A stretch of DNA of 7,811 bases from a bacterium (GCA_003230535.1 QIEW01000446.1:1-7811), one strand, 5' to 3'; counted from the stretch's first letter, positions 1-7,640 are shown. Numbers and translations are program-made. Notes: generated by a model not told the origin, from the letters alone.

Positions 1-784
1 TACAGATACGCCGGTTCCCCCAGTTCCGCTAAGAGTGGCTATCTCCGGCATGATTTCTCCCAAAAAGACCTACATCCATTATAGTAACATAGTAGATTAT
101 TTAGCCGGTAAACTGGAATTATCGCCTTTAATAGTCCAACGCGGCTCATATGCTGAGGTCAATAATCTAATTAGAGATAAAAAGGTTGACCTGGCTTTTG
201 TATGTAGCGGAGCCTATGTCAAAGGAAGAGCCGAATTTGGCATGGAGCTTCTGGCTGCTCCTCAAGTTAAGGGGCAGACAGTTTATTATTCATATATTAT
301 TGTGCCCGGCGATAGTCCGAAGGAGAAATTTTCTCAATTGCGCGGCGGGACATTCGCCTTCACAGATCCTCACTCCAACACCGGTCATTTAGTTCCCCAA
401 AACATATTGGCCCAAATGGGAGAGACGGCTGACACCTTCTTTAAACAGACCGTTTTTACATACAATCACGATCGGTCAATCATAAGCGTAGCTAATGGTT
501 TCGTGGATGGAGCCGCCGTGGACAGCCTGATTTGGGATTACATGAACGCCGCCCGGCAGGGATATACCTCCCGGACAAAGATTATTCAGAAGGTTGGCCC
601 CTACGGGATACCCCCCGTCGTGGTTCACCCGGAACTGGATCAGCTAAAGAAGGAAAGGCTTAAGTCTCTCCTTTTAGGGATGCATCGGGACAGGGAAGGA
701 AAAGCCATCCTTGAGCAGCTTAATATAGATTGTTTTGTTCCTATAGAAGATGCGGCTTATGATAATATTCGAGAGATTCTCTAG
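1..784 (+). CDS. PhnD-family phosphate/phosphonate-type substrate-binding protein (5' partial)
   Basis: Periplasmic or lipid-anchored binding protein of the PhnD/phosphite/phosphonate class (type 2 periplasmic-binding fold). The frame is open from base 2: about 11 in-frame residues (Thr-Asp-Thr-Pro-Val-Pro...) precede the GTG at base 35, so that GTG is not the true start and the signal peptide or lipobox lies upstream of the window. Family marks are visible: the first beta strand PLRVAISGMISP near the N-terminus, the ligand-loop motif FTDPHSNTG (bases 359-385, compare the family's DPxSxSG), YNHDRS with the conserved His-Asp (467-472), an AAVDSLIWDY segment, and IPPVVVHPEL near the C-terminus. 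About 260 residues are visible, most of a mature protein of this family. It ends 49 bases before a membrane sensor kinase, and no permease or ATPase gene follows. A role as a ligand-capturing partner of that kinase is therefore as likely as transport; this is inference. The ligand is unknown. Confidence 0.88.
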   Translation, partial: TDTPVPPVPLRVAISGMISPKKTYIHYSNIVDYLAGKLELSPLIVQRGSYAEVNNLIRDKKVDLAFVCSGAYVKGRAEFGMELLAAPQVKGQTVYYSYIIVPGDSPKEKFSQLRGGTFAFTDPHSNTGHLVPQNILAQMGETADTFFKQTVFTYNHDRSIISVANGFVDGAAVDSLIWDYMNAARQGYTSRTKIIQKVGPYGIPPVVVHPELDQLKKERLKSLLLGMHRDREGKAILEQLNIDCFVPIEDAAYDNIREIL

Positions 785-833
785 ATAGTAGGAAGCATCA
801 TATCAACGACCAGCAAGCAAAGACTAATTTGTC

Positions 834-3800
834 ATGAATTTTCCCAGGCTATCGATAGGTAAGAAGTTATTTTTAAGTTTTATTTCCCTGATCCTCGCGA
901 TGGCTCTGTTCAGCATGATAGCCGTTTATTACACTTTTGAGAAGAGCCTTAAAGAGGAACTCAGGTTACGGGGGATTTTCATTGTCCGAAGCTTGGGCGC
1001 GCGGGTCCAGGAGCCCTTGCTGCTCAACGATCTCCTCCGGTTGCACGAACTAGTGGAGGAAGAAAATAAGCTGGCCAGTGATATCGCCTATATTTTGATT
1101 TTGGATAATAAACAAATGCCGTTGGTTTACACCTTCAAGAAGGGGGTTCCCGTTGAGCTTCCGCAGATCAATGTCCTTAAGACCGGTCAGGAATACAACA
1201 TTGAACAATTATATACCGGAGAAAGTAACCGAAAATATATTTACGATGTTGCTGCCCCCATTCTTTTAGACAATGAATTCTTAGGCACAGTCCGCGTCGG
1301 TTTGAAGCTGGCGCCCACCATGGACAGAATTTCCCAAACTCTGCGTTTGCTGGTTTTTATGGCCCTACTGGTTGTAGCTGTATCCCTTTTTATTTCCAAA
1401 ATTGTTTCCCGGCGGATTTCTCTGCCCCTTTCCAATCTGGCAGCAGCAGCCGAAGATTTTGCGGGAGGAAAGCTGGAATCTATTCCCAAAACAGGAAGAA
1501 AGCTTAACTGTTGGGAAGTTATGAAATGTAGTAAAGAGGATTGTCCCGCCCATAGCGAGCCCCTAATCCCATGTTGGTATACGGTAGGAGCCTTACGCCG
1601 GGGAAAGGTTCAGGGAATATACGCCCGGAAGCTGGGTGACTGCAAGAAATGTAAGTATTACAAGAGATACTTTGGCGACGAGGTGGATCGTCTGGGCGGG
1701 GCCTTCCTGTACATGGCTTGTTCACTGGTTCGAGGCGATGAGGAGGTAAAAAGACACATCAAGGAGCTGACGTTAATAAACAATTTGATTAAGGATATTT
1801 CCTCAAAGCTTGACTTGAAAGAGCTTTTGAGCAGCGTGGTCAAAATCGCCACCCAGGCCAGCGGAGCCGATGCCGGAGCAATTGCCATCTATGATGAGCA
1901 GCGGCAGATAATCACTTATCCTTATTTCTATAATATGCCCGATAATTTGATTAAGGTGATTGTGCCCAAAGGGGGAGGATTGGCGGGATATACGATGCAG
2001 GAACGCCGACCAATCATATTGGAGGACTACCCGGCTCACCCCAAAGCAGTGCCGGAATTTGTAGCGGGCGGATTGAAAACTCTGCTGGCGGTGCCTTTGA
2101 TTTCAGGAGAGAAGGCGCTGGGAGCGCTGGGGGTTTTTGGACTTACCCCCGGAAAACGCTTCAGCCATGAGAACATCCCGGTGGTTCAGGCCATCGGGGA
2201 TGAGGCGGCTATAGCTATTGATAAAGCCCGGCTCTACGAAGCCTTAAAGAAGGCGGCTGCCGAGATGGAGGTAAGGGTAGAGGGACGGACGAGGCAGATA
2301 AGCGCCCTTTGTGAGATCAGCCGGATGTTAAGCGGGGAGTTGGAATTGCCCCACCTGTTGGATAGCTTGCTCAAAGAGGCGTCCAGTTTAGTAGGGGCCG
2401 GCTCGGGAGCCATGGGAATTATAGACTATAAGGCAGGCATAGCTAAAGGCCGGGCCTATAACTCAGCCACCCGAATTTTCCAGGATGTCAGTGCAAACAT
2501 TGATCAGGGTGTGCCTTCGGAGATAATTCGCACTAAAAAACCCCTCAGAGTTGCGGATACATCGAAGGAATTTACTCTCTATGATACTGTAATTCAAGAG
2601 TATAACATAAAATCGTTTCTTGTCATACCTGTTATCAGGGATGATCAAGTGGTCGCCATTATCGGCCTGCATGATAAGCTGGACGGCAAGCCCTTTGATG
2701 AAGAAGATGAAGCCCTGCTGACGAGTATTTCCGATCAGGCGGCATTGGCCATCGAAAAAGGCAGGCTTTATGGGAATTTAAAGCTTCAGGCTCAACAGCT
2801 TTTGGAAGTCAACCAAAAGTTAGCAAAGTTAAACCGCCTTAAAAGTGAATTTTTAGCTAATATGAGCCATGAGTTGCGCACCCCCCTGAACTCTATCATC
2901 GGTTTTACCGGGATCATTCTCCAGGGAATGACCGGCAAAATAAATGCCGAGCAGAAAAAGCAGTTGGAAATGGTCTTTAGGAGCGCTAAGCACTTGTTGG
3001 AATTGATCAACGATATTTTGGATATGTCGAAGATCGAAGCCGGAAAAATGGAAGTTCTGCCCCAAAAGTTCGATTTGAGGGAAGTAGTGACCGAGTCAAT
3101 CTCAACCGTTTATCCCATGATTGAAGAAAAGAGACTGGAACTGATTGTCCGGATGCCGGAGGTTGGCTGCCAGCTTTATAGTGATCGGGCTAAAGTAAGG
3201 CAGATACTGATCAACTTATTAGGTAATGCCGTCAAGTTTACTAATCAGGGACGCATTGAAGTTAAGGGTCATCTGAGAGCCGGCGGCCGGGAGTTGGTGC
3301 TTAGTGTTTCAGATACCGGCATCGGGATAAAGAAAGAGGATCTGGAGGGGATATTTGATGTATTTAAGCAGTTACATCGGCCATATGAAAAAAAGCCGGA
3401 AGGGACGGGATTGGGTTTGAGCATCTCCCAAAAGATGGTGCATATGCTGGGCGGCAGCATCTGGGTAAAGAGCCAATATGGCCGCGGATCAAAGTTTAGT
3501 TTCAGCCTGCCGGTGCTGGTGTTGCCGGAAACAGATCGAAAGGCTATGATACAAGAGAAGGAAAAACCAAGTAAAAGCGGGCTACTGGCGCTGACAATCG
3601 AAGACCAGTCTGATGCCCGGGAAATGCTAAAAACCTTTCTGGAAAGCGAGGGTTACCAGGTAAGTCAAGCCCATACCGGAGAGGAAGCCATTCAGATGGC
3701 CCGGGTCCATAACCCATTCGCCATTATTTTGGATATCCTGATGCCGGATCAAAACGGCTGGGAAATCCTCCGCCGTTTAAATGCCCTGCCGGAAACAAAA

Positions 3801-4340
3801 AATTTTCCGGTAGTTATTATCGCTATTTTAGACAATATAAACTTTGGCCTGTCCTTGGGTGCAGCAGCCTGTTTAGCAAAACCGATTGAGAAAGAAGTAT
3901 TAATAAACACATTGAAATACATTGAGAAAGGTATTATCATAAAAATAAATAAGGTACTGATCATTGATGATAATACTACGGATGTAAAACTTCTGGCTGA
4001 CATGTTAGAATCTCAAAAGGGTGAAGACTATAAGATCATAAAGTCCTCTGGCGGGAAAGAGGGACTGGCCTTAGTAGATCGAGAGCAGCCGGATTTAATT
4101 ATTCTGGATCTTTTGATGCCCGAGGTGAATGGGTTCGAGGTGATAAAAGCGCTCAAGTTGAATGAGCACACCAAAAACATACCCATAATTATTATCACCG
4201 CAAAGGACCCCGCCCAAGGGGAAAGGGATTCTCTTAACCAGAACATCCAGCGAATAATGCTCAAAGGACATTTTACCAAGGATGAATTATTGTCGGATAT
4301 TAAGGCTACCCTGAAGCTTCTCAGGAGTAGGGGAAAATGA
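834..4340 (+). CDS. Membrane hybrid sensor histidine kinase (Cache-like/HAMP with inserted two-CW/GAF-GAF/HisKA/HATPase/REC-REC)
   Basis: Autophosphorylating sensor kinase of 1168 residues with two C-terminal receivers. Order: TM1 about 12-33; extracytoplasmic Cache-like domain about 35-168; TM2 about 170-190; HAMP first helix about 190-213; two-CW cysteine domain about 226-276 (CW pairs C226-W227 and C247-W248, plus C232, C237, C270, C273); HAMP second-helix-like segment from D282-E283 to M294; GAF1 about 327-467; GAF2 about 495-645; HisKA with phospho-acceptor H679 in MSHELRTPL; HATPase with N798, D827-T-G-I-G and G857-T-G-L-G-L; REC1 about 917-1038; REC2 about 1041-1160. REC1 has E923-D924, D967 and K1016, but Ala997 at the conserved Thr/Ser position. 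REC2 keeps D1092, T1122 and K1144. The ATG at 834 is chosen because it gives an intact TM1 with basic flanks (GKK). No good Shine-Dalgarno precedes it. The stop overlaps the next start (ATGA), implying one operon. The domain calls are secure; the stimulus is unknown. Confidence 0.95.
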   Translation: MNFPRLSIGKKLFLSFISLILAMALFSMIAVYYTFEKSLKEELRLRGIFIVRSLGARVQEPLLLNDLLRLHELVEEENKLASDIAYILILDNKQMPLVYTFKKGVPVELPQINVLKTGQEYNIEQLYTGESNRKYIYDVAAPILLDNEFLGTVRVGLKLAPTMDRISQTLRLLVFMALLVVAVSLFISKIVSRRISLPLSNLAAAAEDFAGGKLESIPKTGRKLNCWEVMKCSKEDCPAHSEPLIPCWYTVGALRRGKVQGIYARKLGDCKKCKYYKRYFGDEVDRLGGAFLYMACSLVRGDEEVKRHIKELTLINNLIKDISSKLDLKELLSSVVKIATQASGADAGAIAIYDEQRQIITYPYFYNMPDNLIKVIVPKGGGLAGYTMQERRPIILEDYPAHPKAVPEFVAGGLKTLLAVPLISGEKALGALGVFGLTPGKRFSHENIPVVQAIGDEAAIAIDKARLYEALKKAAAEMEVRVEGRTRQISALCEISRMLSGELELPHLLDSLLKEASSLVGAGSGAMGIIDYKAGIAKGRAYNSATRIFQDVSANIDQGVPSEIIRTKKPLRVADTSKEFTLYDTVIQEYNIKSFLVIPVIRDDQVVAIIGLHDKLDGKPFDEEDEALLTSISDQAALAIEKGRLYGNLKLQAQQLLEVNQKLAKLNRLKSEFLANMSHELRTPLNSIIGFTGIILQGMTGKINAEQKKQLEMVFRSAKHLLELINDILDMSKIEAGKMEVLPQKFDLREVVTESISTVYPMIEEKRLELIVRMPEVGCQLYSDRAKVRQILINLLGNAVKFTNQGRIEVKGHLRAGGRELVLSVSDTGIGIKKEDLEGIFDVFKQLHRPYEKKPEGTGLGLSISQKMVHMLGGSIWVKSQYGRGSKFSFSLPVLVLPETDRKAMIQEKEKPSKSGLLALTIEDQSDAREMLKTFLESEGYQVSQAHTGEEAIQMARVHNPFAIILDILMPDQNGWEILRRLNALPETKNFPVVIIAILDNINFGLSLGAAACLAKPIEKEVLINTLKYIEKGIIIKINKVLIIDDNTTDVKLLADMLESQKGEDYKIIKSSGGKEGLALVDREQPDLIILDLLMPEVNGFEVIKALKLNEHTKNIPIIIITAKDPAQGERDSLNQNIQRIMLKGHFTKDELLSDIKATLKLLRSRGK
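4323..4327 (+). promoter_or_regulatory. Shine-Dalgarno for the single-receiver gene
   Basis: AGGAG lies 9 bases before the ATG at 4337, inside the last codons of the hybrid kinase. It is the clearest ribosome site in the window and supports this start. Together with the ATGA stop/start overlap it suggests coupled but independently efficient translation of the receiver. Confidence 0.75.
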
Positions 4341-4729
4341 AACGAATTTTGGTTGTCGAAGATAACGCAGAAAACCTTTATCTGGTAACCTTCATCCTTG
4401 AAAAGCATGGCTATCAGATACTCACAGCCGAGGACGGGTGCCAGGCGGTTCAGGCAGCCATTAAAAGAAAACCGGACTTGATTTTGATGGATATGCAGCT
4501 ACCCGGTAAAAGCGGATATGATGCTGCCAGGCAGATAAAAAACCAGCCCGAGTGCCGCAATATCCCCATTGTCGCCTTAACAGCTTATGCCCTGAAAGGG
4601 GATCGGGAGCAGACCTTACGGGCCGGCTGTGATTACTATATTGAAAAGCCTATAGACCCGACCGGTTTTGCTCAGGAAATCAAGAAAATACTAAGAGAAT
4701 ATTATGCGAATATTAGTTGTGGACGATAA
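4337..4729 (+). CDS. Stand-alone receiver (REC-only) response regulator
   Basis: A 130-residue protein that is a CheY/DivK-like receiver with no output domain. Every canonical residue is present: acidic pair E8-D9, phospho-acceptor D52 (in LILMDMQLPG), T82 (in VALTAYA) and K104 (in IEKPID). Single receivers of this type often follow hybrid kinases and act as phosphate shuttles or protein-protein regulators. The start at 4337 overlaps the kinase stop by ATGA and has an AGGAG site. The receiver fold should finish near residue 122 (KKILREYY). The last eight or so residues (YANISCGR) are read from sequence that in another frame encodes the start of the next protein, so this tail is probably of little functional weight. 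The likely donor is the hybrid kinase immediately upstream, and a plausible target is the second kinase downstream; both are inferences from position. Confidence 0.93.
   Translation: MKRILVVEDNAENLYLVTFILEKHGYQILTAEDGCQAVQAAIKRKPDLILMDMQLPGKSGYDAARQIKNQPECRNIPIVALTAYALKGDREQTLRAGCDYYIEKPIDPTGFAQEIKKILREYYANISCGR
4693..4698 (+). promoter_or_regulatory. Weak ribosome site for the REC-PAS kinase
   Basis: AAGAGA, 5 bases before the ATG at 4704, is a weak and close Shine-Dalgarno match inside the upstream receiver gene. The start is supported mainly by the protein: MRILVVDDN is a canonical receiver N-terminus, leaving no room for a later start. Translation probably depends on coupling with the upstream gene. 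Confidence 0.4.
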
Positions 4730-6260
4730 CCGGGAAAATCGCTACATGTTACAAGCCCTCTTGCGGGGAAATAATTTTCGGGTTGTTGCGGCTGAAAACG
4801 GAGAAGAAGCTCTGGAAAAGGGGTTAAGCGAGAGCTTTGATCTGGTAATCGCCGACATCCTGATGCCTAAAATGGATGGTTTCCAGTTATGTCGGGAGTG
4901 GATGCAGCATGAACGCTTAAAAGAAATTCCTTTTGTGTTTTATACCGCTACCTATACCGATCCTCAGGACAAGGAATTTGCATTAAAACTTGGCGCGAGT
5001 AAATATATCGTGAAACCCATTGAGCCCCTCACTTTTATGAAAATTATAAATAAAGTAATCGATGAGGTTCAAAGAGGGTGTTTGCCGTCTCCCGGAAAAC
5101 CAATTTCAGAAGAGAAAGTTTATCTGAAGAAATATAATCAAATGCTGGTGCAAAAGCTACAGGATAAGCTGCTTCAACTGCGTCAGTTGGAGGAAAAATA
5201 TCGTAATTTGCTGGAGAGCGCCGGAGATGCAATTTTTTCCCTGGATCAGAATGGTATATTTACATACTGCAATTCACTGCTGGAACACAAGCTGAATTAC
5301 ATTGCCGCCGAACTTTCCGGCCAGCATTTCTCCTTCATTTTACGCCGGGAGGAAGAGCACAAATTTCGGAGTTCCGTTGATAAGGTAATTGAGAAAGGTG
5401 AAACAGTTCCTTTATTGACCGAGTTTGTCGCCAAGGCAGGAACCAAGATCAGTTTTGAGGTAAATTTAACTCCTATCTGGAGAGGAAAGGAGTTAATAGG
5501 AATCCAAGGAATTGCCCGGGATATTACCGACCGTCTTAAGTTAGAAAAGAGGGTTAAGCGATCCGAGAAGCTGGCTTCTATGGCTGAGCTGGCTACCATT
5601 ATCGCCCATGAGATTCGTAATCCGCTAGGGGCAATCACTAACTCAATCGGGGTTCTCAATCAAAAGCTGGATTTAGAACAAAAACTAAAGGAATTAATGC
5701 AAATTGTAGTGGAAGAAACCAGGAGAATAAACTTAATTATTAGTGAATTTTTAAAGTTTGCCCGCCTGAAGAAAAGCCGCTTTTCGGAGTGCCGGATAGA
5801 CTCTCTGATACAGGAGACCCTGTTGATGCTTCAGGAGGATGAGCGGTATAAGCCTGAAATCCGGATAACACAGCAGTATGAAGCTGACTTGCCCCTGCTT
5901 TGGCTCGACCCCGATCAGATCAGGCAGGTATTCTGGAATTTACTGATTAATGTGATTGAGGCTATGCCTGAGGGGGGCTCCCTCAAGTTAAATATTAAGA
6001 AACATAAATGTGAGGGCGCCCCAGGGATATCTGTGGATATAACAGATACCGGCGCTGGCATAAATTCGACGGTAATGAATAAGATTTTTGAACCCTTTTT
6101 CACCACTAAGCCGGACGGCAGCGGGTTGGGCCTGCCAGTGGTACAACAAATTATAGAGACTCATGGAGGCTTAATCGATATCAAAAGCCAAAAGGGTGTG
6201 GGAACAAAAGTCATGTTATTTTTACCCGCACAAATCAACCATCCCCAGAATAACCGGTAA
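4704..6260 (+). CDS. Soluble REC-PAS sensor histidine kinase (NtrB-like core)
   Basis: A 518-residue cytoplasmic kinase with no membrane segment. Order: N-terminal receiver about 1-120 with D7-D8, D51, T81 and K104; a charged, coiled-coil-like linker about 135-170; PAS about 168-280; HisKA with H302 in IIAHEIRNPL; HATPase with N416, D448-T-G-A-G and G472-S-G-L-G-L. The core resembles NtrB/AtoS-type kinases, which usually pair with sigma-54 activators, and such an activator is the next gene. The N-terminal receiver means the kinase can itself be controlled by phosphorylation, perhaps from the hybrid kinase or via the stand-alone receiver. The PAS domain may bind a small cytoplasmic ligand; no heme- or flavin-specific residues could be recognised. 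It overlaps the previous gene by 26 bases, and those bases encode its first acidic-pair segment. Its cognate partner is inferred from adjacency. Confidence 0.94.
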   Translation: MRILVVDDNRENRYMLQALLRGNNFRVVAAENGEEALEKGLSESFDLVIADILMPKMDGFQLCREWMQHERLKEIPFVFYTATYTDPQDKEFALKLGASKYIVKPIEPLTFMKIINKVIDEVQRGCLPSPGKPISEEKVYLKKYNQMLVQKLQDKLLQLRQLEEKYRNLLESAGDAIFSLDQNGIFTYCNSLLEHKLNYIAAELSGQHFSFILRREEEHKFRSSVDKVIEKGETVPLLTEFVAKAGTKISFEVNLTPIWRGKELIGIQGIARDITDRLKLEKRVKRSEKLASMAELATIIAHEIRNPLGAITNSIGVLNQKLDLEQKLKELMQIVVEETRRINLIISEFLKFARLKKSRFSECRIDSLIQETLLMLQEDERYKPEIRITQQYEADLPLLWLDPDQIRQVFWNLLINVIEAMPEGGSLKLNIKKHKCEGAPGISVDITDTGAGINSTVMNKIFEPFFTTKPDGSGLGLPVVQQIIETHGGLIDIKSQKGVGTKVMLFLPAQINHPQNNR

Positions 6261-6272
6261 CGTAAGTGTAAT

Positions 6273-7613
6273 ATGTCCCCGAAAAGCAAAATTCTGGTTG
6301 TTGACGATCGAGTGAACATGAGAAATTCGTTGGCCATTGCGCTCGAGATGGAGGGCTATGATACAGCCCAAGCGGCAGGCGGCCACCAGGCAATTGAACT
6401 GATAAATCGTGAGTTATACGATCTGGTAATTACCGACTTAAAAATGGACCCCGTGGGCGGCCTGGAGGTGCTCAGCGCTGCCAAGAGTAATAATTGGGAA
6501 ACTGAAGTAATTATTATGACCGCCTATGCCAGCGTTGAATCTGCCGTAGAATCAATGAAACTGGGAGCTTTTGATTATCTTACCAAGCCATTTAATCCGG
6601 ATGAGCTTAAGCTCAAAGTTAGCAGGGCTCTGGAACGGAAAAATCAACGGAGTGAAATAAATTATCTGCGGAGGGAGGTCAAGGAGAAGTATCGTTTCGA
6701 AAACATTTTGGGGCATAGCGACGCCATGCAAAGTTTACTGAAAAAGGTGGCTAAGGTTGCTCGTAGCGATGCCACCATACTGATTATGGGAGAGAGTGGC
6801 ACCGGCAAAGAACTTATTGCTAAAGCCATACACAATAACAGTCCGCGCAAGGAAAATCCTTTTATTGTAGTAAATTGCGGGGCGCTTCCCAGGGAATTAT
6901 TGGAGAGCGAGCTGTTCGGCCATCTCAAGGGTTCGTTTACCGGCGCCATTACAAACAAAAAGGGGTTATTGGAAGAAGCGAATAAAGGCTCATTTTTTCT
7001 GGATGAAGTCGGAGAACTGGAGCCGGCAATTCAAGCCAAGTTATTGAGGGTATTGCAGGACGGCTCTTTTCGCCGGTTAGGGGCTAACCGGGAAACCTCG
7101 GTAGATGTAAGATTTCTTTCCGCCACTAACAGCGATCTGGAGAAAGCGGTGGCCGAAGGGACTTTCCGCCAAGACCTCTTCTATCGCTTGAATGTGATTA
7201 CACTTTGGCTGCCCCCCCTGCGTGAGAGAAGGGAAGATATCCCATTGTTGGCAAATCATTTTCTGCAAAAATACGCCGATAAGTTGGGAGTAGTAGTGGA
7301 TAGAATATCAAAGGCGGCTCTTTCTCAACTTGTTGCCTATTCCTGGCCGGGGAATATCCGGGAGCTGGAAAACGTTATTGAACAAGCCGTAGTACTTAGC
7401 AGCGGCCAATCCGTGGCTGTGGAGGACATACAGGCCAAGCTCCGCCAACCTGACCTGGGAGAGGAGGAAGATGGCCGCATCCTGGAGAGGACTGAGAAAG
7501 AATGTATTTTGCAGATACTCCGCAAATGTGCCTATAATAAAGGTAAGGCTGCCAGGGAATTGGGAATATCTGAGACTACCCTGTGGAGGAAACTAAAGAA
7601 ATATGGCGTTTAA
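6273..7613 (+). CDS. NtrC-family sigma-54-dependent response regulator (REC-AAA+-Fis HTH)
   Basis: Output regulator of the cluster, 446 residues. The receiver is about 1-120 with D11-D12, D55, T83 and K105. The AAA+ sigma-54 interaction domain is about 140-370: Walker A G173-ESGTGKE, sigma-54 contact loop G220-SFTGA (Ser in place of the usual Ala), Walker B LDE with D244-E245, and arginines R299 and R305 in FRQDLFYRL. A Fis-type helix-turn-helix occupies the last 43 residues (KAARELGISETTLWRKL). Proteins of this class hydrolyse ATP to open promoters held by RNA polymerase-sigma-54. The length is typical. It starts 12 bases after the REC-PAS kinase stop; the gap has no convincing Shine-Dalgarno, so translational coupling is likely. 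The start is set by the receiver's first strand (KILVVDD). The most likely donor is the kinase just upstream. No target promoter is recognisable in the window. Confidence 0.96.
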   Translation: MSPKSKILVVDDRVNMRNSLAIALEMEGYDTAQAAGGHQAIELINRELYDLVITDLKMDPVGGLEVLSAAKSNNWETEVIIMTAYASVESAVESMKLGAFDYLTKPFNPDELKLKVSRALERKNQRSEINYLRREVKEKYRFENILGHSDAMQSLLKKVAKVARSDATILIMGESGTGKELIAKAIHNNSPRKENPFIVVNCGALPRELLESELFGHLKGSFTGAITNKKGLLEEANKGSFFLDEVGELEPAIQAKLLRVLQDGSFRRLGANRETSVDVRFLSATNSDLEKAVAEGTFRQDLFYRLNVITLWLPPLRERREDIPLLANHFLQKYADKLGVVVDRISKAALSQLVAYSWPGNIRELENVIEQAVVLSSGQSVAVEDIQAKLRQPDLGEEEDGRILERTEKECILQILRKCAYNKGKAARELGISETTLWRKLKKYGV

Positions 7614-7628
7614 CCCGAATAATTCGGG
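7614..7628 (+). repeat. Short hairpin immediately after the activator stop
   Basis: CCCGAA - TAA - TTCGGG forms a 6-bp stem with a 3-base loop directly after the TAA stop codon. No T-run follows, so on its own it is not a good intrinsic terminator. It may protect the transcript 3' end or help the hairpin just downstream. Confidence 0.5.
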
Positions 7629-7640
7629 ATCATAAACACG

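Noticed and set aside
35-37. GTG as the start codon of the PhnD-like gene
   Set aside because: The same frame is open to the window edge with a plausible mature-protein sequence (Pro/Val-rich linker into PLRVAISG). A start here would remove part of the first beta strand and the signal sequence. The gene is partial instead.
785-833. Promoter or sigma-54 site between the binding protein and the hybrid kinase
   Set aside because: I found no -24/-12 pattern (TGGCAC-N5-TTGC) and no convincing -35/-10 pair in these 49 bases. Co-transcription from upstream is simpler.
834-4340. Possible Hpt domain in the hybrid kinase
   Set aside because: The C-terminus ends with two receivers. No four-helix segment with an HxxKG-type motif is present; the LKGHF segment is the REC2 Lys region.
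4028-4408. 126-residue open frame on the - strand
   Set aside because: It lies wholly across the REC2 end and the single-receiver start, both strongly conserved on the + strand. It shows no family features, so it is a shadow frame.
5297-5659. 120-residue open frame on the - strand
   Set aside because: It is antisense to the PAS and HisKA region of the soluble kinase and has no recognisable domain.
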